Notes: generated from the letters alone by a model not told the origin. Numbered from the stretch's first letter, positions 35,076 to 43,291 are shown. The stretch is 50,530 nucleotides of DNA from JAQUGA01 sp964521105 (GCA_964521105.1 CAZFPO010000012.1:1-50530); one strand, 5' to 3'. A program made the numbers and translations.

Positions 35076-35507
35076 TTACTGATTTTCAATTTCGATTATG
35101 TCTGCATGCAGAATAATCTCAGTCAGTTTATCATCAGGCTTTTGTTGATATTGTATTGCATTATTATTTGGAACAAACTTCCACGCAGCAATTTTATTTT
35201 CTTTTTTGTCAATAATTTCGGCTATAATAATTCCAAACTTAATCGTCTTGGTTGATAGAGTAATTTTTACACCCTTATTCAAATAATTCCAAAAGATGTA
35301 GTAAGGATCATGTCGTTGTCTATTTGGGGTAAGTTCAAATCCAAACAAATGAAGCACTTGTTCAACTTTATCTAATTGTAACGTTGTTTTACCTTTTTCT
35401 AATTCACGAATAAAACGTATACCAACACCTGCTTTCACCGCAAGTTCTTCTTGTGTAATTCTATGTTTTTTCCTTTGAAATCGAATAAATGAAGAAATAT
35501 TATTCAT
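35076..35507 (-). CDS. hipB: HipB-like HTH (XRE) regulator with C-terminal extension
   Basis: A 143-residue protein. Residues about 1-60 form an XRE helix-turn-helix (FIRFQRKKHRITQEELAVKA, then GVGIRFIRELEKGKTTLQLD), as in HipB. Residues about 70-143 are an extra beta-rich domain (GVKITLSTKTIKFGIIIAEI, KIAAWKFVPNNNAIQYQQKP) that the small classical HipB lacks and that I do not recognise. First gene of the three-gene cassette. Two palindromes with the ATACC/GGTAT pattern lie 50-105 bases upstream and are likely its operators. Confidence 0.82.
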   Translation of the reverse strand: MNNISSFIRFQRKKHRITQEELAVKAGVGIRFIRELEKGKTTLQLDKVEQVLHLFGFELTPNRQRHDPYYIFWNYLNKGVKITLSTKTIKFGIIIAEIIDKKENKIAAWKFVPNNNAIQYQQKPDDKLTEIILHADIIEIENQ

Positions 35508-35530
35508 TATACATTATATCTTTAAGGGTA

Positions 35531-35538
35531 CAAATATA
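35531..35538 (-). promoter_or_regulatory. Putative -7 box of the hipBST-like operon
   Basis: Minus-strand TATATTTG fits TAnnTTTG, 23 bases upstream of the hipB start. The expected -33 position falls inside operator 1, so binding there should block RNA polymerase. Confidence 0.55.
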
Positions 35539-35556
35539 ATTAAAATTTCATAAAAA

Positions 35557-35571
35557 ATACCGTTCGGGTAT
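35557..35571. promoter_or_regulatory. Putative HipB operator 1
   Basis: ATACC-GTTCG-GGTAT: perfect five-base half-sites around a five-base spacer. It sits over the -33 region of the presumed hipB promoter. Confidence 0.6.
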
Positions 35572-35596
35572 GATGTTTATATTATTTTAAAATTTC

Positions 35597-35611
35597 ACAC
35601 CTTTCGGGTAT
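35597..35611. promoter_or_regulatory. Putative HipB operator 2
   Basis: ACACC-TTTCG-GGTAT: the same pattern as operator 1 with one half-site change, and the shared core TTCGGGTAT. The centres are 40 bases apart, close to four helical turns. Confidence 0.55.
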
Positions 35612-35753
35612 AGTAAATTTGAGCAAAATTAAATTAATGACAAAAGTTAGGGAGTTTTGAAAAAACTATTTTTTTCAACAGCTGTTAGCGTTCAATTGAA
35701 TGATTGAGGTAATTTATACCGTATTTGACTATCCAATAAACCATTACCTATTT

Positions 35754-35814
35754 TAATAATAATATAGTCCAATTTCTCCGCCTTTCTGGCGGAGAAATGT
35801 ACTATTTATTATTA
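35754..35814. repeat. Long imperfect hairpin with GC-rich core
   Basis: ATTTCTCCGCC (35772-35782) and GGCGGAGAAAT (35788-35798) are perfect partners around TTTCT. After a small internal loop the arms extend through ATAGT/ACTAT and TAATAATA/TATTATTA with one bulge, giving about 25 pairs. No gene covers it. It could be a structured RNA, a terminator-like barrier or a mobile palindrome. Confidence 0.75.
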
Positions 35815-35835
35815 GTATCGGGATAAAACAAATTA

Positions 35836-35871
35836 GAATTTGTATTACGTCATAGGACTATATACAAATTC
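35836..35871. repeat. Second inverted repeat in the same spacer
   Basis: GAATTTGTAT (35836-35845) and ATACAAATTC (35862-35871) are perfect ten-base arms. The loop contains GGACTATAT, which is itself complementary to ATATAGTCC at 35762-35770 in the first hairpin, so the two structures could interact or switch. Confidence 0.6.
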
Positions 35872-35891
35872 AATTTAGCATTAAAGGGTAA

Positions 35892-36028
35892 TTATCGGCG
35901 GTTCCGACTATCAATTTTTTCTCCTTGTTTTCAATATTGCCGATTCTTCCATTACCGTTGGAGTAATCGCCTTGTTGATTTTCTTCCGAAAAATTGCTTT
36001 TAAAGAAGAGAAAAAAGAAGAACCTTAA
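35892..36028 (+). pseudogene. Duplicated 3' end of lspA
   Basis: Reads in the lspA frame as GGSDYQFFLLVFNIADSSIT, then VGVIALLIFFRKIAFKEEKK and EEP-stop, matching the end of the real lspA with a few changes. There is no start or upstream part. It is a remnant created by the duplication that brackets the hipBST-like cassette. Confidence 0.85.
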
Positions 36029-36111
36029 TTGACTACTACAATTTTTACACTTTTTTTGAAAACATTTGGAATTATAACAGTGGCACAATAAATAGCTTGT
36101 GCAACTTCGAT
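35892..36111. repeat. Direct repeat copy 2 (lspA tail plus T9SS tail)
   Basis: Partner of 33567-33786, same orientation, ungapped. Here the T9SS tail is still attached to a complete gene (36025-37281), whereas in copy 1 it is an orphan and the lspA part is the functional one. Confidence 0.9.
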
Positions 36112-37281
36112 TTGGAGACTGGCTGTATTTTCCAACCCCTCAAGTTTATATTCACCAATAACACGACCTAGCATATCATGCAATTGCAATATTGCACCTT
36201 CAGGTATTGAAGTGTTAAACCTCACTTGGAAATCTCCATTATTTGGATTTGGAAATATTTCAAAATCTACTCCTATATAATCGGGACTGCCATTACAATT
36301 TCCAACTGTAACAGTAATACTATCTCGGGTTTCATCAAATTTAAAATCTTTTTGTACAAGAATATACGTTGTTGTAACCTGCGGAGTAACAACAATTTGA
36401 CTTTGCCTGCTAATTGTATCCCCAGTATTGCCGTTTATCCACCAATACAAATACTCATCATGATTGGGTAAGCCTAAAGGTATACTCCTTCCATGCATTA
36501 TACAGGTATCTTTTCCAGCATCTGCATAATATACTGGTGCATCACATGGAAAGACTGAAACATCATCAATGAGATAGTAACTTCGATAATCGTTTGAATC
36601 CAAATATGGCATAAGAGAATTTAACAAATAAATACTTATTGAGTCATCGGGTAAAAAATTTGCAATTGTAATCCATTGTTCACCTCCATTTGCGATAAAT
36701 GTCCCACTAATTTTTACCCAATTAATTGAATCTTTTAAAATGCTATCATTATAATTAATCTGAGGTTGATATGTAAATAAATTTGTTGGAAATTGTGGAC
36801 TAGTATACAGAACAGAATCTAACCCTATATACATACCAATACTGTTTATAGCACAATTAACATGTTTATAAAAATCAATATTCCAAAAACCATAAAATTT
36901 AACATAGAAATGTGCTTCATAACAATTATTTATTACTAAATTTTCTTTTAATTTTATAGAAATTGCTTCTCTTACGCTATTGTTAAAGTTTGAATGTATA
37001 AATGTATAAATACCTGCAAAAGCACTTTCAGTTCTGGGCTTATGTCTAATAATTCTTTCAATTAAAGGAGCTACTATAAAACTATCTGAATACATACAAG
37101 TATTAAAGTAATCAGAGCTACAGCCCCATTCAACTGCACACTGCCAATGTTCTGAATATTCAATTTGACTGTCGTCATCAGGACACTGAGTAAATTCTTC
37201 AAAACTTGGGTTATTGACCATATTCTGAGCATAACAAATATACGAAAAGTTAATTAAAAAAATTACTATTATTTTTTTCAT
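36025..37281 (-). CDS. Secreted protein with T9SS C-terminal sorting domain (copy 1)
   Basis: A 418-residue protein. The signal peptide is MKKIIVIFLINFSYICYAQ. An N-terminal domain begins NMVNNPSFEEFTQCPDDDSQ, the NPSFE-type motif frequent in secreted Bacteroidota proteins, with SSDYFNTC further on and a jelly-roll-like region to about residue 250. A short Ig/PKD-like region (YADAGKDTCIMHGRSIPL) follows. The T9SS sorting domain begins FEIFPNPNNGDFQVRF and ends VVVN. The function is not known; adhesion or glycan binding is plausible. It is a paralogue of 37827-39092: the last 597 bases appear identical, while the first half has diverged. Confidence 0.82.
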   Translation of the reverse strand: MKKIIVIFLINFSYICYAQNMVNNPSFEEFTQCPDDDSQIEYSEHWQCAVEWGCSSDYFNTCMYSDSFIVAPLIERIIRHKPRTESAFAGIYTFIHSNFNNSVREAISIKLKENLVINNCYEAHFYVKFYGFWNIDFYKHVNCAINSIGMYIGLDSVLYTSPQFPTNLFTYQPQINYNDSILKDSINWVKISGTFIANGGEQWITIANFLPDDSISIYLLNSLMPYLDSNDYRSYYLIDDVSVFPCDAPVYYADAGKDTCIMHGRSIPLGLPNHDEYLYWWINGNTGDTISRQSQIVVTPQVTTTYILVQKDFKFDETRDSITVTVGNCNGSPDYIGVDFEIFPNPNNGDFQVRFNTSIPEGAILQLHDMLGRVIGEYKLEGLENTASLQIEVAQAIYCATVIIPNVFKKSVKIVVVN

Positions 37282-37319
37282 TTCAAAAATATAATAAGCA
37301 AAATAAAGCCATTATGACT

Positions 37320-37614
37320 TTATTTTGCAAAACTAATTTAAGATTTACTCAATAACTAATTTTTCGACTTTTTTATCTGAAAAATCGCTGTTTATCAATG
37401 CAATAAAATAAACACCTTTCTTGAGAGTTGATGTATTCATCAAAATTATTTCATCGCTTGATGTGTTGGTTTGTTTCAAAATTTCACGACCCTGTAAATC
37501 ATAAATTATCACATGCTTAATTTCGGAAGCTCTTGCAATAGTAAGTTGATTATGAGCAGGGTTAGGATAAATGATGGGTGTATCAGTTTCAATTAAATTA
37601 ATTAAGTTTTTAGG
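37320..37614. repeat. Duplicated block B, copy 1
   Basis: 295 bases that read as identical to 39129-39423 (offset 1809). They encode most of the T9SS sorting domain of the beta-helix protein. Homology continues to about 37805 with scattered differences. Confidence 0.85.
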
Positions 37615-37815
37615 TTTAATAATTTCATTTTGATATGTTCGTCCAAGCATTATCCATGCAGTAAAAACACCATAACCTCCTTTTATATGCGATTGATTTG
37701 CAATATCCGTTAAGATCGTTCGTTCTTCGTCGGCCAGCTCAAAACGTCCTTTTGCCCAGCTTTGCAAGTAAATGGCATTGGCTGTTTGGTGGTTTTGTTC
37801 AATTAAATTTAGCAT
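37345..37815 (-). pseudogene. 5'-truncated copy of the beta-helix protein gene (sorting domain only)
   Basis: Reads NLIEQNHQTANAIYLQSWAK, GRFELADEERTILTDIANQ and then a full T9SS tail (IIYPNPAHNQLTIARAS to VEKLVIE). This equals the last ~155 residues of the 1335-residue protein at 39154-43161 with about a dozen changes in its first part. No signal peptide exists, so even if translated from ATG 37815 it could not be exported. A frame continues upstream into the neighbouring gene's tail, but out of that gene's reading frame. Confidence 0.85.
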
Positions 37816-37826
37816 TTTTCTATTTA

Positions 37827-38423
37827 TTAATTGACTACTACAATTTTTACACTTTTTTTGAAAACATTTGGAATTATAACAGTGGCACAATAAATAGCTT
37901 GTGCAACTTCGATTTGGAGACTGGCTGTATTTTCCAACCCCTCAAGTTTATATTCACCAATAACACGACCTAGCATATCATGCAATTGCAATATTGCACC
38001 TTCAGGTATTGAAGTGTTAAACCTCACTTGGAAATCTCCATTATTTGGATTTGGAAATATTTCAAAATCTACTCCTATATAATCGGGACTGCCATTACAA
38101 TTTCCAACTGTAACAGTAATACTATCTCGGGTTTCATCAAATTTAAAATCTTTTTGTACAAGAATATACGTTGTTGTAACCTGCGGAGTAACAACAATTT
38201 GACTTTGCCTGCTAATTGTATCCCCAGTATTGCCGTTTATCCACCAATACAAATACTCATCATGATTGGGTAAGCCTAAAGGTATACTCCTTCCATGCAT
38301 TATACAGGTATCTTTTCCAGCATCTGCATAATATACTGGTGCATCACATGGAAAGACTGAAACATCATCAATGAGATAGTAACTTCGATAATCGTTTGAA
38401 TCCAAATATGGCATAAGAGAATT
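37827..38423. repeat. Duplicated block A, copy 2 (partner 36025-36621)
   Basis: 597 bases that I read as identical to 36025-36621 (offset 1802). The match breaks abruptly, and the remaining 5' halves of the two genes differ at many positions. Confidence 0.88.
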
Positions 38424-39092
38424 CAATAGATAAATACTTATTGAATCATCTGGTGAAAAATTAGCAATTGTAATCCATTGTTCACCACCATTTGCGATAA
38501 ATGTTCCACTAATTTTCACCCAATTAATTGAATCTTTTAAAATGCTATCTTTATAATTAACCTGTGGTTGATGTGTAAATAAATTTTCAGAAATTGGAGG
38601 ACTTGTATATAATATTGAATCATAGCCAACAAACATACCAATACTATTTGTTGCACTGTTGACATGTTTAAAAAAATTTATATTCCAAAATCCAAAATAC
38701 TTAATATAAAAACTTATTACATAACACTTATTCGAAACTAATTTTTCTTTGAGACTATTTGTTATTGCTTCTCTATAATTAAAGTTGGGAATAAATTTTG
38801 AAAATGTTAAAATTCCTGCGAATGCCTCTCCAGTTCTTGGACTATGTTTTATAATATTTTCCATAAAACACTCAGGACAAGCATCAATAATGGTATTAGT
38901 AAACATACATTTATGAAAGTAATCAGAGCTGAACTCATATTCTACAGAATTGTGCCAGTTAATAGCATTTTCAATTTGACTCCATTCATTAGGACATAAG
39001 AGATATTCTTCAAAACTTGGGTTATTAACCATATTCTGAGCATAACAAATATACGAAAAGTTAATTAAAAAAATTACTGTTATTTTTTTCAT
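37827..39092 (-). CDS. Secreted protein with T9SS C-terminal sorting domain (copy 2)
   Basis: A 421-residue paralogue of the protein at 36025-37281. The start is ATG 39092 (MKKITVIFLINFSYICYAQ), which gives a clean signal peptide; the open frame extends ten codons further but that adds nothing. NMVNNPSFEEYLLCPNEWSQ opens the N-terminal domain, and the sorting domain (FEIFPNPNNGDFQ to VVVN) closes it. The N-terminal halves differ clearly between the paralogues, as in SSDYFHKCMF versus SSDYFNTCMY. It lies downstream of the large beta-helix gene by about 60 bases and may share its transcript. Confidence 0.85.
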   Translation of the reverse strand: MKKITVIFLINFSYICYAQNMVNNPSFEEYLLCPNEWSQIENAINWHNSVEYEFSSDYFHKCMFTNTIIDACPECFMENIIKHSPRTGEAFAGILTFSKFIPNFNYREAITNSLKEKLVSNKCYVISFYIKYFGFWNINFFKHVNSATNSIGMFVGYDSILYTSPPISENLFTHQPQVNYKDSILKDSINWVKISGTFIANGGEQWITIANFSPDDSISIYLLNSLMPYLDSNDYRSYYLIDDVSVFPCDAPVYYADAGKDTCIMHGRSIPLGLPNHDEYLYWWINGNTGDTISRQSQIVVTPQVTTTYILVQKDFKFDETRDSITVTVGNCNGSPDYIGVDFEIFPNPNNGDFQVRFNTSIPEGAILQLHDMLGRVIGEYKLEGLENTASLQIEVAQAIYCATVIIPNVFKKSVKIVVVN

Positions 39093-39128
39093 TTCAAAAA
39101 TATAAAAAGCAAAATAAGCCATAATGGC

Positions 39129-39423
39129 TTATTTTGCAAAACTAATTTAAGATTTACTCAATAACTAATTTTTCGACTTTTTTATCTGAAAAATCGCTGT
39201 TTATCAATGCAATAAAATAAACACCTTTCTTGAGAGTTGATGTATTCATCAAAATTATTTCATCGCTTGATGTGTTGGTTTGTTTCAAAATTTCACGACC
39301 CTGTAAATCATAAATTATCACATGCTTAATTTCGGAAGCTCTTGCAATAGTAAGTTGATTATGAGCAGGGTTAGGATAAATGATGGGTGTATCAGTTTCA
39401 ATTAAATTAATTAAGTTTTTAGG
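39129..39423. repeat. Duplicated block B, copy 2
   Basis: Partner of 37320-37614, here in the intact beta-helix gene. Confidence 0.85.
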
Positions 39424-42400
39424 GTTGATAATCTCATTTTGATATGTTCGACCAAGCATTATCCATGCAGTAAACACACCATAACCACCTTTTATATGTG
39501 GTTGATTTGCTATATCCAACAGAATAACTTTTTCTTCATCTGTCAGTTCAAAACGACCTTTTGCCCAGCTTTGCAAGTAAATGGCATTGGCTGTTTGATG
39601 GTTTTGTTCAATTAAATTCACTGGCGAAATTGACCGATTTGCTACTATGGCTTCTTCTATACGATTTTCAGAAATTAATTTGTCTATTTTATAAAACTGC
39701 TCAATGGATGTGCTTTGCATTATGCTATTAATTGGATAATTGTTTTCCACATCAGCATTAACTTGTAGTTCTCTATAATTGCAAGTAGCCTGATAATAAA
39801 GGTTTTCATCCGAATCAATTGTGAAATTTTCGGTATTTAAAATATCTTCACTCTCGGCACCATTACTCATTCCATTACCAAAGCCACCATTAACTGGAAT
39901 CCAAATAATACCATCATAACCAGGACATGATTGTGGGGCTGGATTAGAAATGGAAGTTGCAATAAATCCACCTGTAACAGAATGTTCTGGCATTGAATTA
40001 AGTAGTGTATATTGTGATGATTGATTATTATTATAATCATAATACCAAGTAGTAGTCGTTGCAACAGTACCCTGTACTCTATATCGACCAATAACATAAG
40101 GGAAAGTCCATGAGTTGCGATACACCCACCGTAAAGCAGTATTACCCTGATTGCCAATTGTAGCAGCATCTAAACGCACACCATAAAAGTTCGACTCAAT
40201 TTTGTTTACCAACAGTTTTGAAGACGAGCAAAGTCCGCTCATGCGAATTCCCATACCAAATTTTGTAATGGTATCCATGCAAAAAGTGGTATATGGCGAA
40301 GCGGATACATATATGCCGTTTAATTTCACAGCTTGTGCTTCTGTTGTAATGGAGTATGCTGGTGTTGTACTTACATTATTATCTTCGAGATAAGTTTTAT
40401 TGCAGTTTTCAACACAAATACCTCTATAAACATTAGTACTAACATTATACGAATTTAATGTTATTGTATTTCCATATAAATAAGGTATTGACCTTTCATA
40501 TCCGCCTGAGGGTGGGATTGGAATAAGACTACGGGCAAGTACATTGCCTATGAAAATCCCATCTAAGAAAGTGCCTGAAATTCTGTTTTTACGGAAAGTA
40601 GCACCGTAACACTCTTGTTGCGTGGCATTACCGACAGAAAAACCACAATTTGAAATATTAACTAGATTATTTGAATCAACAATTAACCTAGTATTTGCAA
40701 ATTCGGCTAAGTACAATCCTTTACTAGCTGTATAAACCAAGTTTTTTGTAAATTCAATGTTTCGGTTTTGATTTGCTAAAATTAAAACAGCAGTGTTTTG
40801 GATTGTTGAAAATGTATCACAAACCACTTTTAAATTTGAAGGGTTTAATTGATAAATGCCAATATTACAATCGAAAAATAAGTTTGAATATCTTGCACTT
40901 GCATTATTATATCCACCAACGTTTACCGAGTATTGAGTTTCACTATTTCCTTCAATATTTATACCGTAACCGTTATTGGTTCCATATTGTACCATTTTGT
41001 AAAAAATATTATTGTAAACATTAACATTCGATTTATTAATATTCACACCAAAATCTAAATATCGAAATTGATTTCGTGTAGCTGGATTCGTTGTTCCTAC
41101 TTGTGCATTATATACATTATTAATATAGATCCCATATTTTCCTCGGCTTCCAGTACGGGGTGCAATTAAATTTGATTGTGTGTTACCTGTCGCATCCGTG
41201 GTACTGAAAAATTTACAACCAGTTATGCTTAAAGGTCCTGAATTAGTAGAGTTAAGTATTTTTATAGCATGATAGTTTTTATTAAATAATGTACTTGTGG
41301 CAGTTACATACCCTCCATTATTTGAAACAATACCATTTTCAGCATCTTGTATTACAGCAGATTGAGCCACAAAATTTGCATGTGAGCTACCAACGTAAAC
41401 TCCATCCCACATATAATTGCATCCTGCTTGTAATGTTGCACTATTTAATGTAAATGTATAGGGTGCATTAACAACAATTTTTGCATCTTGTCCCATGTAG
41501 AAAATTGAATTTGAAAAATTCACATTTGCATTAATTGTTGTTGTTCCATTTAAATAATAAGGTCCACTACCTAAATTTGAGGTAATTGTTTGATTGCTTA
41601 AAACAGTAGCGGTTCCAGCAGTATCGGTACAACATTTCCAAACTTTAAATTCGGTGCAGCACATCGAATCACATACCGTTACTGATACAGGTGTTCCTGC
41701 TGTTAAATGGTTATTATGCCAGTTAATTGTTACGCTTGTATTATTATTAACCGTAACATTACCAGCATTTGCTGGAGAAATTGTCCATGTATAATTACTG
41801 TTTGGAAGTGGATTTGTAATGGTGTATTGTACAATAGTATCACAGGTATTTCTGCTACCTGATACAGAATATGCTGATAAAATGGTATCGGCATTAAAAA
41901 TAAATTGGGTAGTATAATTTGCATCTACTCCAGTATTAAACAAATCGTAATAAAAGGTAGCAGAAACGTTATAGCTTCCACCCATTGCATATTGATGTGG
42001 CGTAACAGCCTGAGATCCAGGCACTGTTAAAGTGCCACCATCGCCAAAGTTCCACATAACCGAATCTAATTGATGACAACTATTAAATTGGTACTCAAAA
42101 TATGCCATAGGTTTACAAAACATCCCAAACAATGTTGCCGTTGGCTTAGGCGACATATGAATATTATCAATTGCAACCCAAGCAACTGTTGATGAATATT
42201 GATAAGGCATAACTACAGCTCTTGCAAGCCCAGTGAAATTTGATGTATACTCACCTATAACTGTTTCCCAGTTGCTATTATTAATAGTAAATGCATTTAA
42301 AACGTTTATTTGTGGGTCTAAAAGATTACTACCTAAGGGAGAGCCTGGACCTAGTAATAAATCAAATATTATTTGATCACAAACAGGAGAATTTGGAAAC

Positions 42401-43161
42401 ATGTTCTTGTACGACATTGTAACATCATAAGTGCCTTGTTGAATATTGAAAATCTGAAAAATACCTTCACCAACCTGAGAGCCAGATTCTTGAGTTGCCC
42501 ACATTGAAGCATAACCATCATCTAGAAAACCCATACTAGGATATGCTTGTGGATGTCCAATATACCTACCCCAAGCACATATATTGTCGTTGTTACTAAA
42601 AGGATCGTCAGAATTATTGAATGGATAAGATAAATAATCAAAATTACCATTAAGTATAAATGGATCGCATAGTGTATTTGGACAAGAAACGCCTGTTGAT
42701 TTTGGCTGAGGATAAGTTGACCAAAATGTAATTGAATCAGGAGTTGATGAAAAAATAATGTTAACATAATATCTGACTCCAGTTGAAATACTATCAAAGC
42801 TTAAACTTGTTGTGTCTTGTTTTAAGAGCGTTAGAGTTGAGCAACTTCCATTATAAATTGCAATACTTTGTACTAATGGCTTAGGAATTGTTGCATCGTT
42901 TACAATTACACTTGTAGTATAATTTGAATAATCTCCACCAATAAAACTAAACCAAAAATTGTTTGAAGTGGGAGTGTAAATTACTGCTGTGCCAATTGTG
43001 TCAGGCACATTATTTACAGCAGTTGAACAAGTGCTTTGTCCAAAAACAGAAACATTAAAAAATAGTAGCAGTAACAAAAAAAAAGTTTTAAACAAACTTG
43101 AAATCGAAATAAAGTGAATTAGTGCTTTGCACTCATCCACCAATTGCATTTTGTTTTTCAT
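39154..43161 (-). CDS. Large secreted beta-helix protein with PKD and T9SS sorting domains
   Basis: A 1335-residue surface or secreted protein. The signal peptide is near residues 20-42 (LFKTFFLLLLLFFNVSVFGQ). An N-terminal CUB-like/sandwich region has FWFSFIGGDYSNYT. NGNFDYLSYPFNNSDDPF opens a NPSFE-like domain. A PKD domain lies near residues 350-410 (VMWNFGDGGTLTV). An Ig-like piece contains YTWTISPANAGNVTVNNN. A right-handed parallel beta-helix (about residues 530-1010) contains repeats such as GIYINNVYNAQVGTT and SNLIAPRTGSRG. A linker and the T9SS sorting domain (IYPNPAHNQLTI to KLVIE) complete it. An adhesin or polysaccharide-binding role is plausible. It is likely the ancestor of the truncated copies at 37345 and 43463. 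An alternative start is ATG 43149. Confidence 0.87.
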   Translation of the reverse strand: MKNKMQLVDECKALIHFISISSLFKTFFLLLLLFFNVSVFGQSTCSTAVNNVPDTIGTAVIYTPTSNNFWFSFIGGDYSNYTTSVIVNDATIPKPLVQSIAIYNGSCSTLTLLKQDTTSLSFDSISTGVRYYVNIIFSSTPDSITFWSTYPQPKSTGVSCPNTLCDPFILNGNFDYLSYPFNNSDDPFSNNDNICAWGRYIGHPQAYPSMGFLDDGYASMWATQESGSQVGEGIFQIFNIQQGTYDVTMSYKNMFPNSPVCDQIIFDLLLGPGSPLGSNLLDPQINVLNAFTINNSNWETVIGEYTSNFTGLARAVVMPYQYSSTVAWVAIDNIHMSPKPTATLFGMFCKPMAYFEYQFNSCHQLDSVMWNFGDGGTLTVPGSQAVTPHQYAMGGSYNVSATFYYDLFNTGVDANYTTQFIFNADTILSAYSVSGSRNTCDTIVQYTITNPLPNSNYTWTISPANAGNVTVNNNTSVTINWHNNHLTAGTPVSVTVCDSMCCTEFKVWKCCTDTAGTATVLSNQTITSNLGSGPYYLNGTTTINANVNFSNSIFYMGQDAKIVVNAPYTFTLNSATLQAGCNYMWDGVYVGSSHANFVAQSAVIQDAENGIVSNNGGYVTATSTLFNKNYHAIKILNSTNSGPLSITGCKFFSTTDATGNTQSNLIAPRTGSRGKYGIYINNVYNAQVGTTNPATRNQFRYLDFGVNINKSNVNVYNNIFYKMVQYGTNNGYGINIEGNSETQYSVNVGGYNNASARYSNLFFDCNIGIYQLNPSNLKVVCDTFSTIQNTAVLILANQNRNIEFTKNLVYTASKGLYLAEFANTRLIVDSNNLVNISNCGFSVGNATQQECYGATFRKNRISGTFLDGIFIGNVLARSLIPIPPSGGYERSIPYLYGNTITLNSYNVSTNVYRGICVENCNKTYLEDNNVSTTPAYSITTEAQAVKLNGIYVSASPYTTFCMDTITKFGMGIRMSGLCSSSKLLVNKIESNFYGVRLDAATIGNQGNTALRWVYRNSWTFPYVIGRYRVQGTVATTTTWYYDYNNNQSSQYTLLNSMPEHSVTGGFIATSISNPAPQSCPGYDGIIWIPVNGGFGNGMSNGAESEDILNTENFTIDSDENLYYQATCNYRELQVNADVENNYPINSIMQSTSIEQFYKIDKLISENRIEEAIVANRSISPVNLIEQNHQTANAIYLQSWAKGRFELTDEEKVILLDIANQPHIKGGYGVFTAWIMLGRTYQNEIINPKNLINLIETDTPIIYPNPAHNQLTIARASEIKHVIIYDLQGREILKQTNTSSDEIILMNTSTLKKGVYFIALINSDFSDKKVEKLVIE

Positions 43162-43187
43162 ATTACTTTTATTTGTGAATATTTTTA

Positions 43188-43218
43188 CAAATATAAGTAA
43201 TTATTTATGGAATGTCAA
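43188..43218 (-). promoter_or_regulatory. Promoter of the beta-helix gene
   Basis: Minus-strand TTG (43218-43216), 20-base spacer, TATATTTG (43195-43188). It matches TTTG-N17-23-TAnnTTTG. The start codon lies 26 bases downstream. Confidence 0.6.
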
Positions 43219-43291
43219 TACTATAATCAATCAATATTGTTAATATTGTATTATTTATAACCATTATAATTTAAACTCATGTTTATACTAG

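Noticed and set aside
36226..36471. Plus-strand frame of 81 codons repeated exactly at 38028-38273
   Set aside because: It is the antisense of the duplicated T9SS coding block. Identity between copies follows from the duplication, not from selection on this frame.
37816..37890. Extension of the truncated beta-helix fragment by a Cys-rich N-terminus (MCHCYNSKCFQKKC)
   Set aside because: These codons are an out-of-frame reading of the neighbouring T9SS tail. The same peptide appears at each tail copy, so it is a by-product of duplication and not a cysteine-rich peptide gene.
36025..43161. Region as a prophage or insertion sequence
   Set aside because: No transposase, integrase, phage structural gene or terminal inverted repeat with target duplication is visible. 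The repeats are explained by tandem duplication of T9SS genes.
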